Positions 44,801-53,101 are shown, numbered from the stretch's first letter. The stretch: DNA of 64,000 bases from Salibacterium salarium (GCF_030813635.1 NZ_JAUSUM010000001.1:248001-312000), one strand, 5' to 3'. Made by a program: numbers and translations. The notes: a model not told the origin generated them from the sequence alone.

Positions 44801-47800
44801 CAAACGACACACTGGAGTATTATTTCAGAGCATCCGACGGCACGAATCAAACAGAAAGTGAAACACACACCATTAAGATCAATAACGAACTGGATGAATC
44901 TGAATTGCGCTTTAATATAAACGACAACGACATCCTTTCAGGAACAAATGTCTTAAAAGGAACGTCTGAACAAGATGGACCGGAAAACTTGAGTTTCTTA
45001 ATAGATGACCAGGAATGGAACGGTGATACGTTTCGGGCCGTCGAGGATACAGCCTATCTAGCATTTGATGTGAGCGGCATTAACACCTACTTCCAAAACG
45101 CTGTCACCATGGACGGGGAAGTCATTCAAATCTTTGATGACTGGATGGCGCAATGGACGACCATCACGGTTCCGGTGGACCCCGAACTTTTGAGTACGGG
45201 GGATAACACTTTTACGCTCCGGGCAGGAAATAAGGCTACTCCTTTTGAAGGAAACCCTGGAGAAAATAGAGATGACTTCGACATGAAAGATGTTCGTCTT
45301 ATCATGGCAGACGGAACCACACTGCAGGATCCCAATTATAATGACCCGAATGAAGTTCTCGATATGGGAGACAACGGCACAGATCGCATTGCGGAAGACT
45401 TCACTTTCACCGTCAGCGATGAACAGGCTCATTCCAAAGGGTTAAACTGGGATACAACGGAGGTAACAGATGGAGAACATTCCGTCACTATCCAGGACGG
45501 TACCAATGAAATAGAAACAAGCGTACGTGTTGACAACACAGCCCCAACCATCTCAACAAATATAGAAAGAGGGAAAGAATACAAGGGTGAATTTACTATT
45601 AATCCATCCATAACCGACAGTATTGCTGGAGTAGAAACCTCCACTGTTATGCTGGATGATGAAGTAATTTCGCTGCCTTACGAGACATCTTCCGGTGAAC
45701 TTGCTGCCGGAGAACATGAGCTGACGATCACAGCTGAAGATGCAGCAGGAAACAAGACAACAGAAAACATTCCTTTTTCTACAGCGGACGAACACCCGAC
45801 CCAGCCAGAAAATATTGCACCACAAATGGGTGAAACGTCAGATGGTGATCCGATTTTGAAAGTAAACGTCTCGGACCCGACGAATGACGAATTAAATGTT
45901 GGTTTTTATCAAGGATTTCATTACAATCCTGGACATGTAGATCGTGTAAAATCCTATCACCATACATCTGAAACGGAACCTCCGCAACAATCTGCACCAA
46001 AGGACGAAGAACCGTTCTCCGATGAAAGTATTTCTAAAATAAAGGAGAAAGACAACGAGTATATGGTTACGGACTCCACTACCGAATTTCCGTACCACCG
46101 TTTTGAAGTGACCGTTGACGAATCCATAGATCAAAACGATACGGTGGAGTTAGTTTGGAACGGAAATTCCCTTGAAGGTCGAAAAGTCACAATGTATGCC
46201 TGGAGTCACACTTCATCGGATTGGGAAGAAATCGATGAGAACATTGCAGGGGAAGAGGATTTTCAACTAAAAGGAACGGTTTCGGTAAACGATTTTGTAA
46301 GTGATCATAAAGTTAACGTTATCGTACAAGATGAAATTCCTGCCTCCGACGATTACGATTATACGTTTGCCTGGACATCCGACACTCAATATTTATCTGA
46401 AAGCTATCCGCACATATTCGACCAGCAGACCCAGTGGATTGCCGACAATAAGGAAAACATGAAGATTGCTTATACGTTCCATACAGGGGATTTAGTTAAT
46501 CAAGCGAACAAACCGCAGCAGTGGGACCGGGCTGATGAGTACATGCAGACGCTGGATGACGCAGACATGCCGTATGGGGTGCTTGCAGGAAATCACGATG
46601 TGTCCCAAAAAACCAACGATTACACCGAGTACTACAAGTATTTTGGCAAAGACCGTTTTGAAGACAAATCTTACTATGGTGGTTCCTACAAAAACAATCG
46701 CGGCCACTATGATTTGATGTCCGTTGATGGAAATGATTACATCATGGTCTATCTCGGCTGGGGCATCGAAGAAGAAGGGATAGAATGGGTAAATGAGGTA
46801 CTGGAGGAACACCCGAATAGAAAAGCAATTCTCAGCTTCCATGAATACCTGCTTGCGACCGGAAGCCGTCATCCGGAAGGTGAAGAATTGTATGAGAAAC
46901 TCGTTGTTCCAAATGAAAATGTCTTCGCTGTGCTGTCTGGTCACTACCATGAAAGCCAGACGCTGGTGGATGAATTAGATGACAACGGAGACGGGGAAAC
47001 AGATCGTAAAGTGTATCAAATGCTTGCTGACTATCAGGCAGGTCCGGAAGGCGGACAAGGTTACATTCGTTTACTTCATTTTGATACGGAAAATAACAAG
47101 ATGATCGTAAACACTTACTCCCCCTATCTTGATGATTACAACTATTACGATCCAGACGAGTACCCCGAAAAAGATGAATTCACTGTTGATCTTGATCTTA
47201 CTGCCAAAGAAAAACGTATTGCCACTGATCATTTTGAAATCAATGTCTACAGTGACAACGAAATTGGCACGGTTGAAAATGTAGCAAGCGGCAGCACAGC
47301 CGAAATGACTTGGGAAGGATTAGAAGAAGGGGAAACGTACTCCTGGTATGCAAAAGCTACCGATCAATATTCCGGCGAACGCTTTTCAAACATCTGGACG
47401 TTTGAGAAAGGAAACGAAGAAGATATGGAAGAACCCCCTTCTGATGATAACAACAATGACGGTGGCAGCAGTAGCGGAAGCTCTCCATCCAACGAAGGTA
47501 GTGATGACAGTGAAGAGGACAAACCAGAGACCGATGATTTTTATGAAGAAGACCGTACCACCGATGAGAATGGAACAGAACAGATATCCCGCCGTGTGAA
47601 TGCAGATGAATTAGCCAACCGTTTACAGGAACAAAAAAACACTGACACTATTACTTTTGATATGGAAACGGCTGAAAATGTAAGAGGCGAGGTTTTACTT
47701 TCTAAAGATGTTCTCGATACAGTCCGTGACTACAACCAAGATTCTGTCTTGGAGATTAAGTCCGCTGAAGGAACCATCCGGGTGCCTGTTTCAGAATTAG

Positions 47801-48741
47801 ATGAACAATCACTTCGTTCCCAACTTGAGGTCACAGAAGAAGAAGCGGAAAGTGTAGAAATTAGTGTTTCCGTTAATAAATCGGAAGCTGACGAAACCAT
47901 AGAAAATAACAATTTATCGGCTGTGACATCCGTCGTGGATTATCAAATCACCGCTAGTATGGGTAACAACGAAAAAGAACTAACACATTTTGATCAGTAT
48001 ATTGAACGTGACTTGAACAGTGAAACAAACTTGGATGAAAAACATTCTGTTGTTGTGAAACTGAATGAAGACAATAACAGCTTTACTTCCGTTCCAACCA
48101 TCATTGATGGAAATACAGCGACATTCCAAAGTCAGTCTCTTAGTAAATACACGGTGCTTGAAAATGAAGTGTCATTTACAGACATTCCAGATGACTACTG
48201 GGCGGGCGATTCGTTTGAAAAGCTCGGTTCCCGCCACATTTTTCAGGGTCGGGAAGATGGAACCGTCGCCCCGGGCGAAAAAATGCGAAGATCCCAGTTT
48301 ACAGTATTAATCACTCGTGCCCTAGGTCTTACTTCTTCAAAGGAATATGAAGGAACGTTTACAGATGTAGACAATGATGATTGGTTTGCGGAAGAGCTTC
48401 AACCAGCCATTGAACACGGCATCATCCAGGGACGGACAGACGGTACGTTTGCACCAAACGAAACCGTCACCCGTCAACAGGCTGCCTCCATGCTGTCACG
48501 GGCCATGGAAGTCACCGGGTTTGAGGAAGAAAAGTTAAACACACAAAAAACCATCCATTCTTTCGACGACAGGGAAAGTATTGGCACATGGGCACAAGAT
48601 GACGTAAATCGTCTCCTTCAAGCTGGAGTCATCACTGGTCGCGAAGACGGCTCCATATTTGATCCCAAATCAGGTGCGACACGGGCTCAAATGGCTGAAA
48701 TGTTGGATGAATACCTGACGTTTATAGAGTTCAGTAACTAA
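41884..48741 (+). CDS. Giant SLH surface protein: lamin-tail-like repeats plus metallophosphoesterase
   Basis: A 2285-residue exported protein. Signal peptide (about 1-36); an extremely acidic spacer (about 37-138); three modules of about 170-190 residues that each start LLVTEI/LITEF/LITEV and look like lamin-tail domains (about 140-310, 423-595, 710-898), each followed by an Ig-like segment; further beta domains; then a calcineurin-type metallophosphoesterase (about 1493-1773) with D1500 in SDTQ, HTGDLVNQ, LAGNHDVS, SFHEYL and SGHYHES. After it come an FN3-like domain, a Ser/Gly/Glu linker, an HYR-like part and three SLH domains (about 2100-2284). It probably hydrolyses a phosphoester outside the cell. 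The ATG follows AAGGAGGAATATC. Confidence 0.88.
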   Translation: MKVGKRCRRFLSIMLILSMLLMNMSSAFPLKKAGAAEDETSEETEESDTSKETDNDITEEQVNSDKGGSTSGSEEEIREDSTEQNTTDVESGTNESDEDEPVENESKEKETVEEEKISEEEESGDGEEPLQRQQETADVNVDELPELLVTEIMPDDSGADDYEYFEVYNNSDKTLNLNYYSFIYRYTDDSSDDKTIAFPAAEINPGETKVFWRNNSGASLDNFNSQYDVDLSKGEVVEYSGSNFNNGGNRAVVIETPAGEETIQAGYVEDDIGSGQSVMFSYPESGTAMSLHKQKAEASPGHIDEAQIPGERVSLSSNEKPSIHHETLTNINAGEDLRMEAVIEDEDSDHVKTSLFYRTDSGEIYESIKMNKSDNNDYEAVIPGADLRSGTLDYYITAADRYNRVQTDTAKVTIAHEENNSQENPHVLITEFAPNTAGAEEYEFFELYNNTQQPLDLHQYAFKYVYTDSGEERVFQVPHTKMEPQETLVFWYNNAGKELQDFNEKFNTELTSDQLVEVTDTTGLPGFANGGDRALMLSDKDNAEVIYADYLGEDNNNDGKDIHYQYPVDGTKMIKHETLADPTPGTVDNTQVPDAAVDVSDLPEDTEAPVIDHTPVESADPFSSVEIQAAVEDNLKMPSVTLYYKNENKDDFEEVMMRPDAGDLSTFSAEIPGTAVDSNLTYYVEATDGTNTTSSDESIIEVAAGEDPENVPPILITEVVPDTTNVGGSDGYEFIEIYNNTNQPIDFSDYQIQYRYNNLPDRDTHWPSDPDDMEVGPQETMVFWIINGDNNDETIADFNRNYGSNVQEDNIAKIYTPGLSNGGIRSLLVTTNTDHELAIAHYNEESEDADDTLPDKGIVYKFPTDGSNVMDKVSAGEKDAKPGVVEDFQVPENPVQVPDDTEAPVIDNRTEVTEVHQSENIDLAADINDNAQVRTAELFYRTNDEEDYQSMSVQVNPDDGLYHGTIYAPELIANDTLEYYFRASDGTNQTESETHTIKINNELDESELRFNINDNDILSGTNVLKGTSEQDGPENLSFLIDDQEWNGDTFRAVEDTAYLAFDVSGINTYFQNAVTMDGEVIQIFDDWMAQWTTITVPVDPELLSTGDNTFTLRAGNKATPFEGNPGENRDDFDMKDVRLIMADGTTLQDPNYNDPNEVLDMGDNGTDRIAEDFTFTVSDEQAHSKGLNWDTTEVTDGEHSVTIQDGTNEIETSVRVDNTAPTISTNIERGKEYKGEFTINPSITDSIAGVETSTVMLDDEVISLPYETSSGELAAGEHELTITAEDAAGNKTTENIPFSTADEHPTQPENIAPQMGETSDGDPILKVNVSDPTNDELNVGFYQGFHYNPGHVDRVKSYHHTSETEPPQQSAPKDEEPFSDESISKIKEKDNEYMVTDSTTEFPYHRFEVTVDESIDQNDTVELVWNGNSLEGRKVTMYAWSHTSSDWEEIDENIAGEEDFQLKGTVSVNDFVSDHKVNVIVQDEIPASDDYDYTFAWTSDTQYLSESYPHIFDQQTQWIADNKENMKIAYTFHTGDLVNQANKPQQWDRADEYMQTLDDADMPYGVLAGNHDVSQKTNDYTEYYKYFGKDRFEDKSYYGGSYKNNRGHYDLMSVDGNDYIMVYLGWGIEEEGIEWVNEVLEEHPNRKAILSFHEYLLATGSRHPEGEELYEKLVVPNENVFAVLSGHYHESQTLVDELDDNGDGETDRKVYQMLADYQAGPEGGQGYIRLLHFDTENNKMIVNTYSPYLDDYNYYDPDEYPEKDEFTVDLDLTAKEKRIATDHFEINVYSDNEIGTVENVASGSTAEMTWEGLEEGETYSWYAKATDQYSGERFSNIWTFEKGNEEDMEEPPSDDNNNDGGSSSGSSPSNEGSDDSEEDKPETDDFYEEDRTTDENGTEQISRRVNADELANRLQEQKNTDTITFDMETAENVRGEVLLSKDVLDTVRDYNQDSVLEIKSAEGTIRVPVSELDEQSLRSQLEVTEEEAESVEISVSVNKSEADETIENNNLSAVTSVVDYQITASMGNNEKELTHFDQYIERDLNSETNLDEKHSVVVKLNEDNNSFTSVPTIIDGNTATFQSQSLSKYTVLENEVSFTDIPDDYWAGDSFEKLGSRHIFQGREDGTVAPGEKMRRSQFTVLITRALGLTSSKEYEGTFTDVDNDDWFAEELQPAIEHGIIQGRTDGTFAPNETVTRQQAASMLSRAMEVTGFEEEKLNTQKTIHSFDDRESIGTWAQDDVNRLLQAGVITGREDGSIFDPKSGATRAQMAEMLDEYLTFIEFSN

Positions 48742-48751
48742 TACAGAGAAA

Positions 48752-48816
48752 ACGCTCCCCAAAAGGTGGACAGATGAAATATAAAATCTGTTTCACCGTG
48801 AAGGGGAGCATTTTTA
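48752..48816 (+). terminator. Nested terminator of the giant SLH gene
   Basis: ACGCTCCCC pairs with GGGGAGCA at the base, and an inner stem (GGTG/CAGAT with ATCTG/CACC) stacks inside. A TTTTT run follows. Confidence 0.7.
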
Positions 48817-48831
48817 TGACACAATAATTAA

Positions 48832-48900
48832 GGAGCCTGACCCCTGCTACGGTGAAGTGTTAAAGAAGTATTCAGGAATGTAGTCTACGCGAAGCGCGAC
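48832..48900 (+). repeat. Dispersed repeat, copy 2
   Basis: CCTGACCCCTGCTACGG, TGAAGTGTTAAAGAAG and, further on, AGTCTACGCGAAGCGCGAC. The second part is also found in copy 5 at 63261. Confidence 0.6.
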
Positions 48901-49074
48901 GTGTTGGTGTAGTCCCTTTAGAAAAAGTAAAAACAATCGATATGCAAAAAGTCCCATGGCTGATGTTATGTTATTGAAAAAAATATTGAAAGTATTGTAA
49001 AAACTATTTAAAATTTTCTAATAGAATAGTATAATGTCAATAGAGTATGAAATGGACAGATTGCTGTATGTGGT

Positions 49075-49122
49075 AAAAGTTCGTTTGAAAGCCCTTACAA
49101 ACAGGGTGTAAGACGAGCTTTT
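49075..49122 (+). promoter_or_regulatory. Possible leader hairpin before the GH43 gene
   Basis: AAAAGTTCGT (about 49075-49084) can pair with ACGAGCTTTT (49113-49122) with one G-T pair, enclosing a partly paired loop (CCCTTACA...GGGTGTAAG). It ends 10 bases before the ribosome site TAGGAGGAGG. It may regulate the message or only be a chance fold. Confidence 0.35.
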
Positions 49123-49150
49123 CTCAAGTTTAGGAGGAGGAATTGGAAAA

Positions 49151-51079
49151 ATGAAAAAACTAGGAATAACTGTATTCGCTGCGGTATTATTGTGGAGTTT
49201 ACCGGCTGCAGTGGGGGCGAATAATCACTCGGATCAAGTACCTGATCATGTTGCGGAAAAAGTGCCGGCACAAGCTGGTTTTTCAGATACGGATGATGAT
49301 TATTGGGCGAGTGAATCTATAGGGAAGATGCAAACGAAAGATATTTTTCAAGGATATGACGATGGTACATTCCGTCCAGGTAACCACGTAACGCGCATGC
49401 AGACAATTATTACTGCGGTCCGGTTACTAGGATTAGAAGAAGAGGCACAAGAAAAGGATGTTGAAGCCTCGGTTTCCTTAGATGATGATAACTATTTTAA
49501 AAATGGACGAAATGAATGGGCGAAAGGATACGTTCTCGTTGCTTTAGAACAAGGATTACTCGATACGAATGAAACAACATTGGATGCGAACGAGCCAGCG
49601 AAACGTGTCTGGGTCGCAAGTACATTAGTGCGTGCATTAGGATTGGAAGAAGAAGCGTTAGAAGCAATGACAGAAACGCCTGACTTTAAGGATGCGAATG
49701 CCATTCCTGATGGAGCGGTAGGTTATGCTAACATTGCGGATGAATATGATATCATCGGCGGAACAAAAGATGACTTGTTTCAACCTAATAAACCGATCAC
49801 AAGGGCACAGATGGCGACTGTCTTGGATCGAACTTATGACATTTGGTTAGAAGAAGAAGCTCAGACTGTTCAAGGTGAACTGGTGAATCATGATGAAGAA
49901 GAACGTCTTCTTACGTTGAACTCAGAAGAAGGGGAAACGGATTATTCATACGGAGAAGATTTCTCTGTGTCTTTTGAAGGTAGCTATATTGGACCAGACC
50001 AATTAGAAGAAGGCGATATTCTATCACTACAGCTTATCGATAATGAAATAGAAGGTGCTAGTGTTAGTACCGAAGAAACAGAGGAGAGCGTTTCAGGAAC
50101 AAAGCTTAATATGACAGGGGATGTGGGAGAGTTTAATCCTTCGGAAGATATTGATGATCCAACCCATGATCCAGCCTTGATTGAACATGATGGGACGTAC
50201 TATGTATTTTCTACTGGTATTTCACGCAGTGAAGAAGATCCAGGTGGGATTTATGTTCGAAAATCTGAAGAAAATCCCGGCGGCGAATGGGAATCGATGG
50301 GGGAAATAGAAGTTCCTGATTGGGTGATGAACTATGACTGGTTAGAAAGTGAAGGAACCCCGACTCACCTTTGGGCACCTGCTGTCACAGAAAAAGATGG
50401 CACGGTTTACTTGTATTACGCGGCTTCTCAATTTGGTACAAATCAATCTGCTATCGGGGTAGCCAGTACAGATGATCCAAGTAGTTTAGAAAGCTGGGAG
50501 GATCATGGCCCAGTCGTTGAGTCGGAGGAAGGTGATGACTATAATGCCATTGATGGTTCCCCTGTATATGCTGATGGTCAATGGTGGTTAACTTTTGGCT
50601 CCTATTGGGAAGGCGTCAAGTTACAGGCACTCAATGATAATATGACAGAAGTAGAAGGCGAGATGCATTGGCTGCAAGATCGTAATTATGAAGTCAACGC
50701 CGTAGAAGCACCAAATATTGTAGAACGGGACGGTTTCTACTATCTCTTTACGTCATGGGATACGTGTTGTGCAGGAACAGATAGCACGTACAAAATTGCA
50801 GTAGGACGTTCAGATTCCATTACTGGACCTTACGTAGATAGGGACGGGACCCCCCTTAAAGGAGAGGGCGATATTCAAAACGGTGGAACGATTATTTTAG
50901 ACACCGAAGATAACCAAATCGGTCCTGGCGGGCAAGATGTCTATCACGATGAAAATAGCGATACGTACTATTTGGCACACCACTACTATGATGGGAACGA
51001 CGATGGTACGCCCCGTCTTCAAATCCGTGAACTAGCATGGACCGAGGACGGCTGGCCTGTAGCAAGAGAATATGATTAA
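49151..51079 (+). CDS. SLH-anchored GH43 glycosidase (endo-arabinanase-like)
   Basis: A 642-residue exported enzyme. Signal peptide (about 1-23), three SLH domains (about 43-240, the second degenerate), a small beta domain, then a five-bladed GH43 domain (about 335-640). The catalytic set of GH43 is visible: base Asp340 in THDPALIEHDG, Asp468 in NAIDGSPVYADG and acid Glu519 in AVEAPNIVERDG, with LWAPAV and LTFGSYWEG. These fit endo-1,5-alpha-L-arabinanases. Arabinan is a side chain of pectin, and the galacturonate operon at 9.7-15 kb degrades the pectin backbone sugar, so both may serve pectin use. The site TAGGAGGAGG precedes the ATG. Confidence 0.9.
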   Translation: MKKLGITVFAAVLLWSLPAAVGANNHSDQVPDHVAEKVPAQAGFSDTDDDYWASESIGKMQTKDIFQGYDDGTFRPGNHVTRMQTIITAVRLLGLEEEAQEKDVEASVSLDDDNYFKNGRNEWAKGYVLVALEQGLLDTNETTLDANEPAKRVWVASTLVRALGLEEEALEAMTETPDFKDANAIPDGAVGYANIADEYDIIGGTKDDLFQPNKPITRAQMATVLDRTYDIWLEEEAQTVQGELVNHDEEERLLTLNSEEGETDYSYGEDFSVSFEGSYIGPDQLEEGDILSLQLIDNEIEGASVSTEETEESVSGTKLNMTGDVGEFNPSEDIDDPTHDPALIEHDGTYYVFSTGISRSEEDPGGIYVRKSEENPGGEWESMGEIEVPDWVMNYDWLESEGTPTHLWAPAVTEKDGTVYLYYAASQFGTNQSAIGVASTDDPSSLESWEDHGPVVESEEGDDYNAIDGSPVYADGQWWLTFGSYWEGVKLQALNDNMTEVEGEMHWLQDRNYEVNAVEAPNIVERDGFYYLFTSWDTCCAGTDSTYKIAVGRSDSITGPYVDRDGTPLKGEGDIQNGGTIILDTEDNQIGPGGQDVYHDENSDTYYLAHHYYDGNDDGTPRLQIRELAWTEDGWPVAREYD

Positions 51080-51090
51080 GACTAACGACC

Positions 51091-51130
51091 CTTCTCCCCC
51101 TCTCAAGGTTAATCTTGAGGGGGTGGGGAA
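51091..51130 (+). terminator. Inverted repeat just after the GH43 gene
   Basis: CTTCTCCCCC/CTCAAG pairs with CTTGAG/GGGGGTGGGGAAG. There is no T run, so it may be a weak terminator or an mRNA end-protecting hairpin. Confidence 0.45.
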
Positions 51131-51132
51131 GT

Positions 51133-51170
51133 CGGTACCTGACCCCCGGTGTGGTACAGTGCTATAGGGA
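51133..51170 (+). repeat. Dispersed repeat, copy 3 (partial)
   Basis: CGGTACCTGACCCCCGGTG then a diverged tail (TGGTACAGTGCTATAGG). The left part matches copy 4. Confidence 0.45.
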
Positions 51171-51191
51171 TGCACCCTGGTATAAATAAGA

Positions 51192-51221
51192 GAAGCTGCC
51201 GTCACGGGCAGCTTCCTTTTT
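51192..51221. terminator. Terminator with GAAGCTGCC/GGGCAGCTTC stem
   Basis: GAAGCTGCC and GGCAGCTTC pair around GTCACG and are followed by CTTTTT. It may be the true terminator of the GH43 gene. Confidence 0.7.
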
Positions 51222-51250
51222 GGTCATAGAAGATCTATATGTAAGTGTCG

Positions 51251-51330
51251 AAGTTTTTTTATGGCGGATTTGCGCCAGGATGTTGTATTTCTTTGCAATT
51301 TCTGTAATGCCGCGGCCGTATATGTTGTAT
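51251..51330 (-). pseudogene. HTH-like gene remnant A
   Basis: The minus strand reads GRGITEIAKKYN and, after a frameshift, SWRKSAIKKLRHL. The same two pieces, better kept, occur in remnant B (55965-56056: SRSEISTKYNVAP, then TTVKNWRKFAIKNSVN). Together they look like a helix-turn-helix segment. Confidence 0.45.
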
Positions 51331-51843
51331 TGTGTATTCTACCATCCAATCCTGTTATCGAGGTAAGGGGAAATACTTTTGACTTCTTGGCACATGGAAT
51401 GGCTTTCTGTGGCGGTTGGGCATGAAAGATATTGAACTTGCATATACTGGATTCCGTGTCGTGTGGCGCAGTTTTCCTTTCTTCAAGGGAAGTGCGATTT
51501 TAACGATTAAAGTGGAAATTTTTAGAAAAATGAGACAGGGAATCTATTCATTGTAAAATTTTAGTGATAGAGTTTTAGTAAGCATCATTGCAGAAGGTTA
51601 TGATTTGGTGATTCTATCAGAAGAAGACTTCTTAGCACTAGGATGATGTTGCCATTAGATTTAATTACATTTTTATACCATTCAAAGCTTTTTTCTTTAT
51701 TCTTTTTCCAGTTCCGTTTCCTTCATTATCTTTATCAATATAACCATTTTTGTGTCTTGATTCATTATAACTTGATATATGAATTCGTTTACTTTTGTTA
51801 AATGTATTATATAGTCAAATATGTTTATCAAGATTGCATACTA

Positions 51844-52020
51844 TCACTTACTCCAAACTTTGCTTAGTTGTTTAATACCTTGTTCAATCTCCTCTTCAGT
51901 CATACCGCCAAATCCTAGCAGTACATTTGGGTGTCTATTTTGACTTTCATCATACCAATATCGTGAAGTAGGATAGACCTTAGTATCCACATAGTTATTT
52001 TTCTTTCCTGAATTACCTGA
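51844..52020 (-). pseudogene. C-terminal remnant of a MocR/GabR-type regulator
   Basis: The minus strand reads KKNNYVDTKVYPTSRYWYDE, then HPNVLLGFGGMTEEEIEQGI, then KQLSKVWSK and a stop at 51844-51846. This is the characteristic end of MocR-type regulators (GntR domain fused to an aminotransferase-like domain). No upstream part of the gene is found, so only the tail of a lost gene remains. Confidence 0.65.
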
Positions 52021-52090
52021 AAAATCTCTGTCGTGTGAGATGTTGTTTTTTCTCCAAAAAAGTCACAATTATTCAATAAATATTGATTGG

Positions 52091-52118
52091 ATCATGATAG
52101 CATAAATGCTATCATGAT
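52091..52118. promoter_or_regulatory. Perfect 28-bp palindrome, likely operator of the TA-like pair
   Basis: ATCATGATAGCAT, the spacer AA, then ATGCTATCATGAT: two 13-bp arms without mismatch. It lies 33 bases before the first gene, just upstream of TATAAT (52127-52132), where a bound antitoxin would cover the -35 region. Confidence 0.7.
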
Positions 52119-52150
52119 GGTAATAATATAATATCGAAAAGGATAATTAA

Positions 52151-52297
52151 ATGTCTGAGTCAAAAAAATTTAAAGTAGTATATAAAGGAAACGTAGAAGC
52201 GTTTGAAGAACAAATTTTAAATAATTCTTATCAAGAAGTAAGGATAGGTAAGCCGGGATTATGGTGTCAGAATATGCTCGACAACTTACTATCATAA
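52151..52297 (+). pseudogene. N-terminal piece of a toxin-like gene (frame broken)
   Basis: ATG 52151 is 8 bases after AAAGGA and 33 bases after the palindrome, the best start in this area. It reads MSESKKFKVVYKGNVEAFEE and ends after 48 residues. The frame of the next 117-residue ORF opens only at 52252 and overlaps this one, so a frameshift between 52252 and 52297 probably split one gene of about 150 residues. Alternatively it is an independent short gene. Confidence 0.5.
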
Positions 52298-52614
52298 GTA
52301 TCAACCCTTACCCGGGGATAACTTCTAAAGAAAAAGCAACAGATGATGAAACACCGCCTTCTATAAAGAAAATAGATAAGAATACGTTGTATAGTAACTT
52401 CTTTAGGTGGGGGATAAATGGTGGTAGAACAGGGAATCATCGTATCATTTATGCTATGCATAACTTTCACAAGGTTATTCTGCTTTACCATTTTGATAAA
52501 CGTTACAACGGATTAATAAAACGTAATGATTTAATACCAGCTGAGTGGAGTTATGAAGATTACTGCATGGATGATCCCAATCTTTATGAAGGGAAAAGGA
52601 GATATAAAATATGA
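52261..52614 (+). CDS. Toxin-like protein (possible RelE/HigB type), start uncertain
   Basis: The 117-residue frame contains GNHRIIYAMHNFHKVILLYH followed by a basic FDKRYNGLIKR, the strand pattern of RelE/HigB-type mRNA-cleaving toxins. It is followed, with an ATGA overlap, by an XRE-type HTH gene: the toxin-first order of HigBA systems. Its own ATG at 52261 has no clear ribosome site, and better initiation signals lie at 52151 in another frame, so it is probably the 3' part of a frameshifted gene. The family call rests on order and a short motif only. Confidence 0.5.
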   Translation: MVSEYARQLTIISINPYPGITSKEKATDDETPPSIKKIDKNTLYSNFFRWGINGGRTGNHRIIYAMHNFHKVILLYHFDKRYNGLIKRNDLIPAEWSYEDYCMDDPNLYEGKRRYKI

Positions 52615-52907
52615 GTGATTTTTTTAAAAGATATTCCGACATCCGGGGTGTTGACTACGTGGAAAGCCTTCAACTAGAGGGGCGAATAGCTGCGCAAATC
52701 AAGACGAAACGACAAAAATTAAACATGACTCAGCAAGAGTTGGCTGATTTAGCTGGTATTCCTAAATCTACAATCGGTAGAATAGAAGCGGGGTCAACTA
52801 GCCCCAAAGTAGAGACATTACTAAAAATATCTAAAGCAATAGAAACGCCATTTATTATTGATGGAACATTAGATAATGGTAACAATAATTTATATGTACA
52901 AACGTGA
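52611..52907 (+). CDS. XRE-family antitoxin-like regulator (HigA type)
   Basis: The 98 residues hold a canonical XRE HTH at about 27-80 (QKLNMTQQELADLAGIPKST, IGRIEAGSTSPKVETLLKIS). The N-terminal segment (RYSDIRGVDYVESLQLEGRI) precedes it. The start overlaps the upstream toxin-like stop by 4 bases, so translation is coupled. The perfect palindrome at 52091-52118 is a natural binding site for such a dimer. If the toxin is broken, this gene may remain as a solitary regulator. Confidence 0.8.
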   Translation: MSDFFKRYSDIRGVDYVESLQLEGRIAAQIKTKRQKLNMTQQELADLAGIPKSTIGRIEAGSTSPKVETLLKISKAIETPFIIDGTLDNGNNNLYVQT

Positions 52908-53089
52908 GAAATCAGTGTCCGCGCGGCAGTTTTTCTGGCTGGTACGTGCCTGCTTCCCCGGTATGGATTATCACCACGAGTCACTTCACGAAGTCTGCAA
53001 TAGAGGCAGCAGAACGTTTAAACATACGCCTTATGAATGGAGCTTATGTTCGCGATATGCTTCATCATTGGAAGAAGAAAACAGGATAG
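52904..53089 (+). pseudogene. C-terminal remnant of an Mrr-type restriction endonuclease
   Basis: The frame reads VWIITTSHFTKSAIEAAERL followed by NIRLMNGAYVRDMLHHWKKK. This is the end of the Mrr_cat fold, where a TTS/TNS.FT.SA motif and a final IELID-like strand are typical. The catalytic D/E/QxK part is missing and the preceding sequence does not fit, so it is a truncated relic joined to the end of the HTH gene (GTG 52904 overlaps its stop). It may still be translated, but it cannot be active. Confidence 0.6.
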
Positions 53090-53101
53090 GGAGGTCCTTT
53101 T

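Larger units (their letters stand above)
48742..49150. other. Intergenic region with terminator, dispersed repeat and leader hairpin
   Basis: 409 bp. It holds the terminator at 48752-48816, dispersed repeat copy 2 (48832-48900), a TATAAT at 49030-49035 without a good -35, and a possible leader hairpin (49075-49122). No gene is seen. Confidence 0.55.
51080..52150. other. Gene-poor decayed region
   Basis: About 1.07 kb with no intact gene. In order: a G/C-rich inverted repeat (51091-51130), dispersed repeat copy 3, a terminator (51192-51221), an HTH-like remnant on the minus strand (51251-51330), a short coding-like tail on the plus strand (SDRVLVSIIAEGYDLVILSE, stop at 51644), the MocR-like remnant (51844-52020) and the operator palindrome of the next genes. 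Confidence 0.6.

Noticed and set aside
48752-48816. Insertion-sequence end (inverted repeat)
   Set aside because: It has a T run on one side and sits 10 bases behind a stop, which is simply explained by a terminator; no transposase is near.
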